Assembly: GCA_011065235.1 (NCBI GenBank)
Contig: JAAKFB010000122.1
Location: forward strand, 1-5,752
Length of the DNA stretch: 5,752 nucleotides
Direction: 5' to 3'
Origin: Chlamydiota bacterium
Lineage (GTDB): Bacteria > Chlamydiota > Chlamydiia > Chlamydiales > Rhabdochlamydiaceae
Positions 1 through 5,752 of this stretch are shown here, one piece after another. The position numbers were made by a program, and so were the translations under genes. The first letter of the stretch is position 1. The number at the start of each line of letters is the position of its first letter. The notes below the pieces were generated by a model. That model searched no databases and had not been told where the DNA came from. It saw nothing but the letters and a program-made list of their open reading frames with translations.

Positions 1-395
1 GGTATTTCTCGGGAGTGTGGGTGTTTTTAGGAATGGCTTGGACAAGACTCTTAGTTAAAGGTTTTAGCTCTTCCTTGGTGTTGACTTGCAGTGCTTCCGT
101 AAATAAATTTATCGCACGTCTCTCGAGGACTTTGTCAATACAGTTGTATAGGGGTTTTAGGATGAAGCGGTAGGTCATGCACAAAAAGGTTCGTTCATTA
201 GGAGCCAGAGATGTGGCTGGTGCTGTGTCTTTTTGTTCACCAGCTTGGAGGTGGAGTTGGATTCTCATGGTGTAGAGCTGCTTGAGGGCTTGTTTGATCA
301 GTTTTATGTCTTGAAGGATGCCCATTCTGTTAAGTTTTTGCAGGATTGCTTCGGGAGAAGTTATATCCATCCCAAAATAGAGTCCAAAGTCTGAG
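1..395 (-). repeat. Direct repeat, downstream copy of a shared gene segment
   Basis: This segment aligns without gaps to 5358-5752, at a constant offset of 5357. Both copies are coding and in the same relative frame. Identity is high in the middle (only about 3 mismatches per 60 bases around 121-180) and falls towards the left edge (about 13 of 60 in 1-60). It is the visible part of a tandem paralogue pair, not a mobile-element end. Confidence 0.95.
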
Positions 396-1726
396 ATTAG
401 GAAGTTTAAGAAGGTGATGAACTCGGTTTTAAGGTTATATTCTTGAAGGTGCTCAGGAGCTGCTGTCCAGGTTTGACTGTAGAGAGCTTTGCGAGCCTCA
501 ATTGCTTCGAGAGCTTTTTTCTTGCGAACTTCAGGATCGATTTGGGATTGGAAGCTCGCATGCAAGCTTGAATCATTAGTTTTTAAAGATACTGACTGCA
601 GGAGCGAGGTTGCAAGGTCATCGTTGTTATTGCTGTTCTCTACGGAAATAGTGCTTGCGAGCTCTGCAGGCTCGGAAATGAGCTCTACTGTGTTGGATTC
701 GAGGGCTGGATTGGCTCCGGGATCGATGTGGAGCCCCGAACGATGTTTGGGGCCAAGGGCTGTAAATACCGGAATGCTTACTCCAGGGGCAGTCTCTCCA
801 AGGGAGATGAACTGCAACTCGATCACTTCTGCTAAATTTTGAAAATAGGGGAGATGTTTTTTGTCTTCGATGAGGATGAACCATTCCAAATCTGAGTAGG
901 GGCAGGGGGATTTTTTTGCTAAGGAACCAAGAGCTCTTAGATCATAGCCACAAGGCGGAGGCCCGACGAGGAGGAAGGCATCTTCTAGAAAAACCTCGAA
1001 GAGTTCTTTGAAGTGATCAAGCATCTCGGAAGGATCAGAGGTTTCAAATTGCTTGCGATAGTTTTCAAGGGCAGTTTGATATTTTTGGGTGAGGTATCCA
1101 CTCTGTGGGAGTGTTCGATCTATAGAGCGAAGCTTTTCTGTGCACACCTCAAAAGGTTGCAGGCGTGATTCTCTGGGGTCTTCTGTAAGTGCTTGATAAG
1201 CTTGATCAATCAGAGCATCAAAGTCTTTTTGTACACCACAAAAGATCTTGAGCCGTTGCAGATCATCCAAAATAGTGTTGAATCTCTCCGGATCTGCCAT
1301 GCGATAGGCATGCTCAAGAAGGCTCTTATGGACAGCCTTTTCTAAAGTCCATCGAATGAAGATAGAGGATACCCACTCATGACGCTCTTGAGTTTCTTCG
1401 ATATTAAGAGCAATCGCACAATAATGCATTGCCTCTCTTAAAGAGCGCTCTAGATTCCAATTGCCAAGCGCTGAGCTGAGCTCAGCCTGTTCTTTTTTCA
1501 AGCTATTGGCATGTGTTAATGTCTTAGGCAAACAAATGAGCAACTTGCGCATCTGTTGCTGATCCAAATTTGAAATCGATGCAGTGAGATCGGAGAGAGT
1601 TTGGGCAAGTTTCTGTAGAGGAGTTTTTTCAGTGATAGACTGGATCTCAACCAAAAGTACGTGAAAAGCCTTGGGAGCATGGACTTTCGGAAGAGACCCA
1701 GTTAAAGGGGTGACAGGAGTGACCAT
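1..1726 (-). CDS. Large protein with GlnD/DUF294-like nucleotidyltransferase module, 3' end outside window
   Basis: The frame is open for 575 codons from ATG at 1724-1726 to the left edge, where it continues out of the window. The start is backed by TAAGGA eight bases upstream. Residues 1-250 look alpha-helical, with no signal peptide or membrane segment. A nucleotidyltransferase signature follows: G267-S268-L-A-K, then S278-D279-L-E281-W. D279 and E281 are the likely metal ligands, and D335 in GLHIDPGANP is a possible third carboxylate. Residues about 400-540 match the helical DUF294_C/GlnD pattern (LYSQTW, then NLKTEF, FLISDFGLYFGM and ALKQLYTMRIQLH). Family knowledge suggests transfer of a nucleotidyl group to a protein or small molecule; the substrate is unknown. 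From residue about 441 the protein is a close paralogue of the upstream gene, so a kinase-like region and leucine-rich repeats probably follow beyond the edge. That last point is inference. Confidence 0.93.
   Translation of the reverse strand, partial: MVTPVTPLTGSLPKVHAPKAFHVLLVEIQSITEKTPLQKLAQTLSDLTASISNLDQQQMRKLLICLPKTLTHANSLKKEQAELSSALGNWNLERSLREAMHYCAIALNIEETQERHEWVSSIFIRWTLEKAVHKSLLEHAYRMADPERFNTILDDLQRLKIFCGVQKDFDALIDQAYQALTEDPRESRLQPFEVCTEKLRSIDRTLPQSGYLTQKYQTALENYRKQFETSDPSEMLDHFKELFEVFLEDAFLLVGPPPCGYDLRALGSLAKKSPCPYSDLEWFILIEDKKHLPYFQNLAEVIELQFISLGETAPGVSIPVFTALGPKHRSGLHIDPGANPALESNTVELISEPAELASTISVENSNNNDDLATSLLQSVSLKTNDSSLHASFQSQIDPEVRKKKALEAIEARKALYSQTWTAAPEHLQEYNLKTEFITFLNFLISDFGLYFGMDITSPEAILQKLNRMGILQDIKLIKQALKQLYTMRIQLHLQAGEQKDTAPATSLAPNERTFLCMTYRFILKPLYNCIDKVLERRAINLFTEALQVNTKEELKPLTKSLVQAIPKNTHTPEKY
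692..964 (-). other. Nucleotidyltransferase (pol-beta/GlnD/DUF294-like) core of the downstream gene
   Basis: This covers residues about 255-345. The order is PPPCGYDLRALGS, a five-to-ten-residue loop with lysines, SDLEWFILIED, a helix (YFQNLAEVIELQFISLGE) and GLHIDPGANP. It reproduces the GS, D-x-[D/E] and late Asp arrangement of GlnD- and DUF294-type enzymes, where the family usually shows G-[SG]-x-[AG]-R and S-D-x-[DE]. The usual Arg after G-S-x-A is Lys (K271) here. The second acid is Glu rather than Asp, which this fold tolerates. All expected catalytic positions appear filled, so an active enzyme is plausible; activity itself is inferred. Confidence 0.7.
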
Positions 1727-1734
1727 GAAGTTTT

Positions 1735-1740
1735 TCCTTA
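1735..1740 (-). promoter_or_regulatory. Ribosome-binding site of the downstream gene
   Basis: TAAGGA on the minus strand is followed by eight bases and then ATG (1724-1726). The sequence and spacing are good for a Shine-Dalgarno site. They support this start over internal Met codons, the first of which (residue 59) lies far downstream. Confidence 0.75.
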
Positions 1741-1764
1741 TACAGAAAACTTGATGGAAAGCAT

Positions 1765-1770
1765 TTTATA
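1765..1770 (-). promoter_or_regulatory. Candidate -10 box for the downstream gene
   Basis: TATAAA on the minus strand lies about 40 bases before the start codon, which would leave a short leader containing the Shine-Dalgarno site. No good -35 hexamer is visible 16-18 bases upstream. The match may be chance in AT-rich DNA. Confidence 0.3.
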
Positions 1771-1939
1771 GCACTAAGCAAATTTTTGGTATTTAATTTC
1801 TAGGTTTTTAGCTTGTAACATGCCCAATTGCCTATGCCCATGATTTTGATTTAGTTTCTTCTGTACGGCTTGAAAAATGAAAAAAACAGCTTAGGAAAAG
1901 TGGATTTCAATTTGAGTAGTGAAACGCAATGACAATGGC

Positions 1940-1977
1940 CACCATTTTGCTTAATGCCGTGATGGAACAAAATGGTG
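1940..1977. repeat. 10-bp perfect inverted repeat with 18-bp loop
   Basis: CACCATTTTG at 1940-1949 is the exact reverse complement of CAAAATGGTG at 1968-1977. No T-run follows on either strand, so it is not an intrinsic terminator. It could be an operator, an RNA hairpin, or part of a degraded mobile element. It lies about 215-250 bases upstream of the downstream gene's start. Confidence 0.6.
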
Positions 1978-2087
1978 ATACCAAAAGATTTTCGAACATT
2001 TTGGATCCTGTTGTTGTGTTTTGAAAAAACTGGTAGTAGGATTTTTGAATTTTTCAATCTTTTTTATATGAATGAATATATAATTCA

Positions 2088-2108
2088 CGGTATTTAAAAA
2101 TTAAACCG
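2088..2108 (-). terminator. Weak stem-loop after the upstream gene, possible terminator
   Basis: On the minus strand, 37 bases past the TAG, CGG-TTTAA and TTAAA-(TA)-CCG pair as an imperfect 8-bp stem with a three-base loop and a two-base bulge. A second AT-rich hairpin (TGAAT/ATTCA, 2073-2087) follows directly. Neither is followed by a run of T on the minus strand, so a standard intrinsic terminator is not supported. Confidence 0.2.
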
Positions 2109-2145
2109 ATATAATTTATTGAATTTTATTATTAAAATCTTCATG

Positions 2146-5100
2146 CTACCACTTGACACGCGCTTTATGACCGCTAAGCGCCTCTGCCCCCTTATCTCCA
2201 ACTGAGTTGCTCCTGAGATCAAGCGACTGCAAAGAGCTATTAATCTCAAGTGCTTTTGCAAGCGCCTCTGCCCCCTCTACTCCAACTGAGTTGCTATAGA
2301 GATCAAGCGACTGCAAAGTGCTATTATTCACAAGTGCTTTTGCAAGCGCCTCCGCCCCCTTATCTCCAACTGAGTTGAACTTGAGATCAAGCGACTGCAA
2401 AGTGCTATTATTCACAAGTGCTTTTGCAAGCGCCTCTACCCCCTTATCTCCAACTGAGTTGTTATAGAGATTAAGCGACTGCAAAGTGCTGTTTATCTCA
2501 AGTGCTTTTGCAAGCGCCTCTACCCCCTTTACTTCAATGGAGTCGTTGAAAGAGAGATTAAGTGTCTGCAAAGAGCTGTTTATCTCAAGTGCTTTTGCAA
2601 GCGCCTCTGCACCCTTTTCTCCAACTGAGTTGCTCTCGAGATTAAGTGTCTGCAAAGTGCTGTTTATCTCAAGTGCTTTTGCAAGCACTACTGCACCCTT
2701 ATCTCCAACTGAGTTGCTTCCGAGATCAAGTGTCTTTAAAGTGCTGTTTATCTCAAGTGCTTTTGCAAGCACTACTGCACCCCTATCTCCAACTGAGTTG
2801 CTATAGAGATCAAGTGTCTGCAAAGTGCTGTTTATCTCAAGTGCTTTTGCAAGCGCTACTGCACCCTTTTCTCCAACGGAGTTGTCTGGGAGATCAAGTG
2901 TCTTTAAAGTGCTGTTTATCTCAAGTGCTTTTGCAAGCGCTACTGCACCCTTTTCTCCAACGGAGTTGTACGAGAGATCAAGCGTCTTTAAAGTGCTATT
3001 AATCTCAAGTGCTTTTGCAAGCGCCTCTACCCCCTTATCTCCAACTGAGTTGTTTCTGAGATTAAGCACCTGCAAAGAGCTGTTTATCTCAAGTGCTTTT
3101 GCAAGCGCCTCTGCACCCTTATCTCCAACGGAGTTGTTATGGAGATTAAGTGTCTGCAAAGTGCTGTTTATCTCAAGTGCTTTTGCAAGCGCTACTGCAC
3201 CCTTATCTCCAGCTGGGTTGTAGTAGAGTGAGCTGCCTCCGAGATTAAGCTCCTGCAAAGTACTATTAATCTCAAGTGCTTTTGCAAACGCCCCTGCCCC
3301 CTTATCTCCAACCCAGTTGCTTTCGAGACTAAGCTTTATTACCGGGTTTTGTTGGCATGCTTTGATGATTTTTTGAGTAGATTGTTCTCCGAGTTTCTTT
3401 AATAAAGCTTGATAGAGGAATGGATTCATTTGCTTTATGGAGATTTGAGAAGCGATAAGTTGTAGGATTCCTTCACATAATTCTTCGGAAAACTCTTCAA
3501 ACTCTTCGCTCTGAAAGAGAGTATCTGAGAGCTTGGGACATTCTGTCGTATCGCTTAGCATCAAAAACGGAACGCCTGGTTTATCTTCGAGCTTTTGACG
3601 GTGGGGGTTGTGATTTACTTTACAAACATTTAGATCGGGAGCTACTATCTGGATTGTTGTTAATTTTTGACAGCGTGCTGCGGGAAGGACTTTGAGCTTT
3701 GGCATGGGCAGAGGCTGCCAGGAAAACACGCCAGAACTTGCAATGGCTTCGACATCTGAACCACTGAGATAGAGTTTTTCGATTTGGGGGCAATATTTAG
3801 CGATCTGGTCGAGAGCTGCCCCGGTGATTTTCGGACAACTCCTTAAATCTAGGAAGCGGAGGCTGTCGCTTAAAAAAGGGAGCAGGCCAGCGTTTTTTAG
3901 TGCTACGCAGTGAGAGAGTGTGACTTCTTGGGGTTTTGGAAAATGCTCCAACTCGATGAGTAAATGCAGAGCTTTTAAAATGAATTCTTGCCGAGAAAGA
4001 TCAGGTTCTTGCCCTTGCGTGATGGTTTCAAAATGGGCGTGTAGCGACCCGTTGTTGCCTTTTTGTAAGAGAGTGGCGTTTTCTGTGTTGATGTAGCGCT
4101 GGACAAGAAGCAGTAGGAGTTCTTCTTTGGCTTTGTCTAGGCTATAAATTTCTCTTTTTTCGATTTCTTCGAAGGTAAGAATTTTTCCAAAGGTCGCTTC
4201 CATGGTTTGTGAAGTGGATTTGGACTGCGTGACAACGCCTGTAGCGGCTTTCAATCTCTCAGCGGGGGTTTTTGTGGAGCCTTTTGCATATTGCTTGGCG
4301 ACTTGGATTCCAGAGGTTTGCTGCGCGGTATCTTTGATGCTGATGAGCATTCGGAGGAGGTCTTGTGCATAGAGGGGATTGTTTAGGCGGGCTTTGAGGG
4401 TTTGCTGGAGGTGGATAAATTGCAGACAGAGGGTGCTAATCGCCCCTTCTTTGAGCAGGAGGAAGGGGGTGAAGCGGTTTTCTTTATCTTCTTCGTAGAG
4501 TTTTTTTCTTTCTTCTTTTGTAAAGAGGGTTGTGTAGTCTTTTTCTTTTTCGATGAGCTCTTCAATCCAGTTATGAAGGATGCTTTCTGCGTCCAGCTGT
4601 GTGAATTTAATCAGGGTGTCTTTGTCAAGGGGCTTTTGGCTCAGGCAAAAAAGAAGGGAACAGATATTGGTTTGTTTGAACATGCGTCCACTACTCATCA
4701 GCTCCACTAAGGAGACGTCGTTATCGATGCAGTAGATTTTTTCATCTACCCCTAAGATGTAGTTGGCACCTCTTCCATCTCCCGGTCTTGTCAAGATCGC
4801 GGATAGGAGCATCCAAGTGAGATGGGATGGGTCGAGGTTATCGTACTTTGCTCTTTTGAGAATTTCTCCTGGGATGGTCCGTGAGATGAGAACAGGATAA
4901 GGGGCTTTTCCTTTTGCTTTAAACTTGACGAGCATGGTGGCGGGTGTTGCCCTTCCCATCACGCGATAAGTAAGGGTATGGATTGCATGTTCAAGCATGG
5001 GATGATTGGGCTTTTGCTTAAAATGGAGATTGGCCTCTGTCAAGGAAGCTACTTGGTGGAAGCAATCTTTGAGTTGCCGCTTGATATTTCCTTTCTGATC

Positions 5101-5752
5101 CAAAACCTCTTTTTGGACCTCCGGCGCTAGGTAGCGGGTGCCGAGCCCTGGGATGAGGACTTCAATATTTGTTTCAGTTTGAGAAGTGATTTCTTGAAGG
5201 GTATGCGTCAGTGATCGGGCTTCTTGCATCTGCGCATACCGAAAGCCATCTTTTGCTGGGAGCTGAGCTAACGCGGTGATGTCGACATGGAGTTCTTCTA
5301 AGGCTTCTAGGTAAGAGCGACGAAGCGAAGAGTCTTCGATCTGGATAAGGTAGTCGTGGTATTGCTCAGGAGGAGGGTTGGTTTTATGAATAGCTTGGAC
5401 GAAACTCTTCATTAAAGGTTTTAGTTCTTCCTTGGTGTTGCATTGCAAAGCTTCTGCAAATAAATTTATCGCACGACCTTCGAGGACTTTGTCAATACAG
5501 TTGTATAGGGGTTTTAGGATGAAGCGGTAGGACATGCACAAAAAGAGTCGTTCATTAGGAGCCAGAGATATGGCTGATGCCGTGTCTTTTTGCTCGCCAG
5601 CATCAAGGTGGAGTTGGATTCTCATGGTGTAGAGCTGCTTGAGGGCTTGTTTGATCAGTTTTATGTCTTGAAGAATGCCCATTCGGTTAAGTTTTTGCAG
5701 GATTGCTTCGGGAGAAGTTATCTCCATCCTAAAATAGAGTCCACAGTCTGAG
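2146..5752 (-). CDS. Giant leucine-rich repeat protein with DUF294_C-like and kinase-like regions, 5' end outside window
   Basis: The frame is open from the right edge to TAG at 2146-2148. An ATG at 5725-5727 would give 1193 residues, but the frame stays open upstream of it (SDCGLYFRM) and matches an internal stretch of the neighbour (SDFGLYFGM), so this Met is probably internal. Numbering from it: 1-110 DUF294_C-like helices; 230-345 a possible PI3/PI4-kinase-like region (K237, E246, D317-x4-N322, I-D335-N-D337); 345-600 helical and charged; 605-665 AMN1-like leucine-rich segment; 804-1173 thirteen ribonuclease-inhibitor-type repeats; 1174-1184 a partial repeat; then tail SGHKARVKW. The repeats probably form a curved protein-binding surface, with the N-terminal modules as the catalytic part. 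Secretion into a eukaryotic host is conceivable but unsupported by any visible signal. The next paralogue starts 419 bp downstream on the same strand. Confidence 0.93.
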   Translation of the reverse strand, partial: SDCGLYFRMEITSPEAILQKLNRMGILQDIKLIKQALKQLYTMRIQLHLDAGEQKDTASAISLAPNERLFLCMSYRFILKPLYNCIDKVLEGRAINLFAEALQCNTKEELKPLMKSFVQAIHKTNPPPEQYHDYLIQIEDSSLRRSYLEALEELHVDITALAQLPAKDGFRYAQMQEARSLTHTLQEITSQTETNIEVLIPGLGTRYLAPEVQKEVLDQKGNIKRQLKDCFHQVASLTEANLHFKQKPNHPMLEHAIHTLTYRVMGRATPATMLVKFKAKGKAPYPVLISRTIPGEILKRAKYDNLDPSHLTWMLLSAILTRPGDGRGANYILGVDEKIYCIDNDVSLVELMSSGRMFKQTNICSLLFCLSQKPLDKDTLIKFTQLDAESILHNWIEELIEKEKDYTTLFTKEERKKLYEEDKENRFTPFLLLKEGAISTLCLQFIHLQQTLKARLNNPLYAQDLLRMLISIKDTAQQTSGIQVAKQYAKGSTKTPAERLKAATGVVTQSKSTSQTMEATFGKILTFEEIEKREIYSLDKAKEELLLLLVQRYINTENATLLQKGNNGSLHAHFETITQGQEPDLSRQEFILKALHLLIELEHFPKPQEVTLSHCVALKNAGLLPFLSDSLRFLDLRSCPKITGAALDQIAKYCPQIEKLYLSGSDVEAIASSGVFSWQPLPMPKLKVLPAARCQKLTTIQIVAPDLNVCKVNHNPHRQKLEDKPGVPFLMLSDTTECPKLSDTLFQSEEFEEFSEELCEGILQLIASQISIKQMNPFLYQALLKKLGEQSTQKIIKACQQNPVIKLSLESNWVGDKGAGAFAKALEINSTLQELNLGGSSLYYNPAGDKGAVALAKALEINSTLQTLNLHNNSVGDKGAEALAKALEINSSLQVLNLRNNSVGDKGVEALAKALEINSTLKTLDLSYNSVGEKGAVALAKALEINSTLKTLDLPDNSVGEKGAVALAKALEINSTLQTLDLYSNSVGDRGAVVLAKALEINSTLKTLDLGSNSVGDKGAVVLAKALEINSTLQTLNLESNSVGEKGAEALAKALEINSSLQTLNLSFNDSIEVKGVEALAKALEINSTLQSLNLYNNSVGDKGVEALAKALVNNSTLQSLDLKFNSVGDKGAEALAKALVNNSTLQSLDLYSNSVGVEGAEALAKALEINSSLQSLDLRSNSVGDKGAEALSGHKARVKW
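2176..3318 (-). repeat. Tandem 84-bp repeats coding for 28-residue leucine-rich repeats (13 complete, 1 partial)
   Basis: The consensus unit is NSVGDKGAEALAKALEINST followed by LQTLDLYS, 28 residues or 84 bp, typical of ribonuclease-inhibitor/NLRC3-type leucine-rich repeats. Unit starts in residue numbering from the ATG at 5725-5727 are 804, 837, 865, 893, 921, 949, 977, 1005, 1033, 1061, 1090, 1118, 1146 and 1174 (partial). Unit 1 is 33 residues because of a five-residue insertion (SSLYY). Unit 10 is 29 residues (NDSIEVKGVEAL). All others are exactly 28. Units 11 and 12 carry VNN where the rest carry EIN. The units are nearly identical at DNA level, so the array probably changes length by recombination or slippage while staying in frame. 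Confidence 0.96.
3733..3915 (-). other. AMN1-like leucine-rich segment
   Basis: Residues about 605-665 read SLRFLDLRSCPKITGAALDQ, then IAKYCPQIEKLYLSGSDVEA. The L-x-x-L-x-L-x-x-C-x-x-[IL]-T-x-x-[AG]-[LI] pattern is that of cysteine-containing leucine-rich repeats of the AMN1/F-box type. It is a different subtype from the ribonuclease-inhibitor-like array further on. About 140 residues without clear repeats separate the two. Confidence 0.65.
4693..5040 (-). other. Putative PI3/PI4-kinase-like region
   Basis: This covers residues about 230-345 of the upstream gene product. LHFKQKP supplies a lysine (K237) and PMLEHAIHTL a glutamate (E246). RVMGRATPATMLV resembles the 'LG-x-x-x-P-x-T' strand, and PVLISRTIPGEIL a hinge-like strand. 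LTRPGDGRGANYIL gives D317-x4-N322, the same spacing as the D-R-H-x-x-N catalytic loop. KIYCIDNDVSLVE gives I-D335, comparable to the I-D-[FH]-G metal-binding motif. The order and rough spacing fit the PI3/PI4-kinase-like and FAM20/HipA-like clan. This is a by-eye motif match and could be coincidental; a structure prediction would settle it. Confidence 0.45.
5358..5752 (-). repeat. Direct repeat, upstream copy of a shared gene segment
   Basis: This is the partner of 1-395. It encodes residues 1-123 of the stretch downstream of the ATG at 5725-5727, plus eight codons before it. By hand count, 106 of 123 residues from that Met equal residues 453-575 of the downstream protein. The homology runs to the window edge, so the repeat must extend further to the right. 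Confidence 0.95.

Larger units (their letters stand above)
1727..2145. other. AT-rich intergenic region between the two paralogues
   Basis: These 419 bp lie between the TAG of the upstream gene and the ATG of the downstream gene. They are clearly richer in A and T than the flanking genes. They hold the ribosome-binding site and a weak promoter candidate of the downstream gene, a short direct repeat ATGCCCA (1820-1826 and 1834-1840), a 10-bp inverted repeat (1940-1949/1968-1977), AT-rich hairpins just after the stop, and short interrupted minus-strand frames that may be remains of an old gene. The only longer frame (TTG start at 2057, 68 codons) has no convincing ribosome-binding site. The length suggests the two genes are transcribed separately. 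Confidence 0.7.

Noticed and set aside
489..884. Open frames of 117 codons (+, 489-842) and 85 codons (-, 627-884)
   Set aside because: Both lie wholly inside the strongly supported nucleotidyltransferase gene in other frames, with no recognisable protein features.
1940..1977. Rho-independent terminator
   Set aside because: The stem is AT-rich with an 18-base loop and no following T-run on either strand.
1851..2057. 68-codon minus-strand frame with a TTG start
   Set aside because: No Shine-Dalgarno site, no recognised domain, AT-rich surroundings and atypical composition. Kept only as possible gene remains in the intergenic description.
2486..3223. Three plus-strand open frames of 106-132 codons with repeating FISSAFASA- or LSQVLLQALL-like sequences
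   Set aside because: They are antisense shadows of the 84-bp LRR array: the unit is divisible by three and stop-free in other frames, so long frames arise automatically.
2176..3318. CRISPR array or non-coding satellite
   Set aside because: The 84-bp units are contiguous, in frame and code for a clear LRR consensus; there are no unique spacers.
4383..4710. Lysine/serine-rich 60-codon minus frame and phenylalanine-rich 102-codon plus frame
   Set aside because: They are low-complexity shadows of a Lys/Glu-rich stretch (EKEKDYTTLFTKEERKKLYEE) of the large gene.

Overview
The window holds two very large paralogous genes in tandem on the minus strand, each cut by a window edge, with 419 bp of AT-rich DNA between them. 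The downstream gene (1-1726) has its start codon and ribosome-binding site but no 3' end. The upstream gene (2146-5752) has its stop codon, but its true start lies beyond the right edge. The two overlap in homology: 1-395 matches 5358-5752 without gaps, and my hand alignment gives 106 identical residues of 123 from the shared methionine onward. The window is therefore almost exactly one period (5357 bp) of a tandem gene duplication, and joining the two halves gives a composite view of one family.

Composite architecture, N to C: an alpha-helical leader (about 250 residues, no signal peptide or membrane segment); a GlnD/DUF294-like nucleotidyltransferase core (G267-S268 and S278-D-L-E281 in the downstream protein); a DUF294_C-type helical domain; a region whose residue pattern resembles the PI3/PI4-kinase-like fold (Lys, Glu, D-x4-N, I-D-N-D); a helical linker; a short AMN1-like leucine-rich segment; and 13 complete ribonuclease-inhibitor-type leucine-rich repeats plus a broken one, ending in a short non-repeat tail. 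If the upstream gene has the same N-terminus as its neighbour, the full protein would be about 1645 residues.

The organism is not certain. Very large, tandemly duplicated proteins combining a GlnD-like nucleotidyltransferase module with long leucine-rich arrays fit best an amoeba-associated member of the Chlamydiota (Simkania- or Parachlamydia-like). This comes from recalled family patterns, not from a search. Such proteins are usually suspected of acting in the host cell, but nothing here shows secretion directly.

The intergenic stretch 1727-2145 carries a Shine-Dalgarno site and a weak promoter candidate for the downstream gene, a 10-bp inverted repeat, a short direct repeat and possible remains of a decayed reading frame. 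No RNA gene, CRISPR array or intact insertion sequence is visible.
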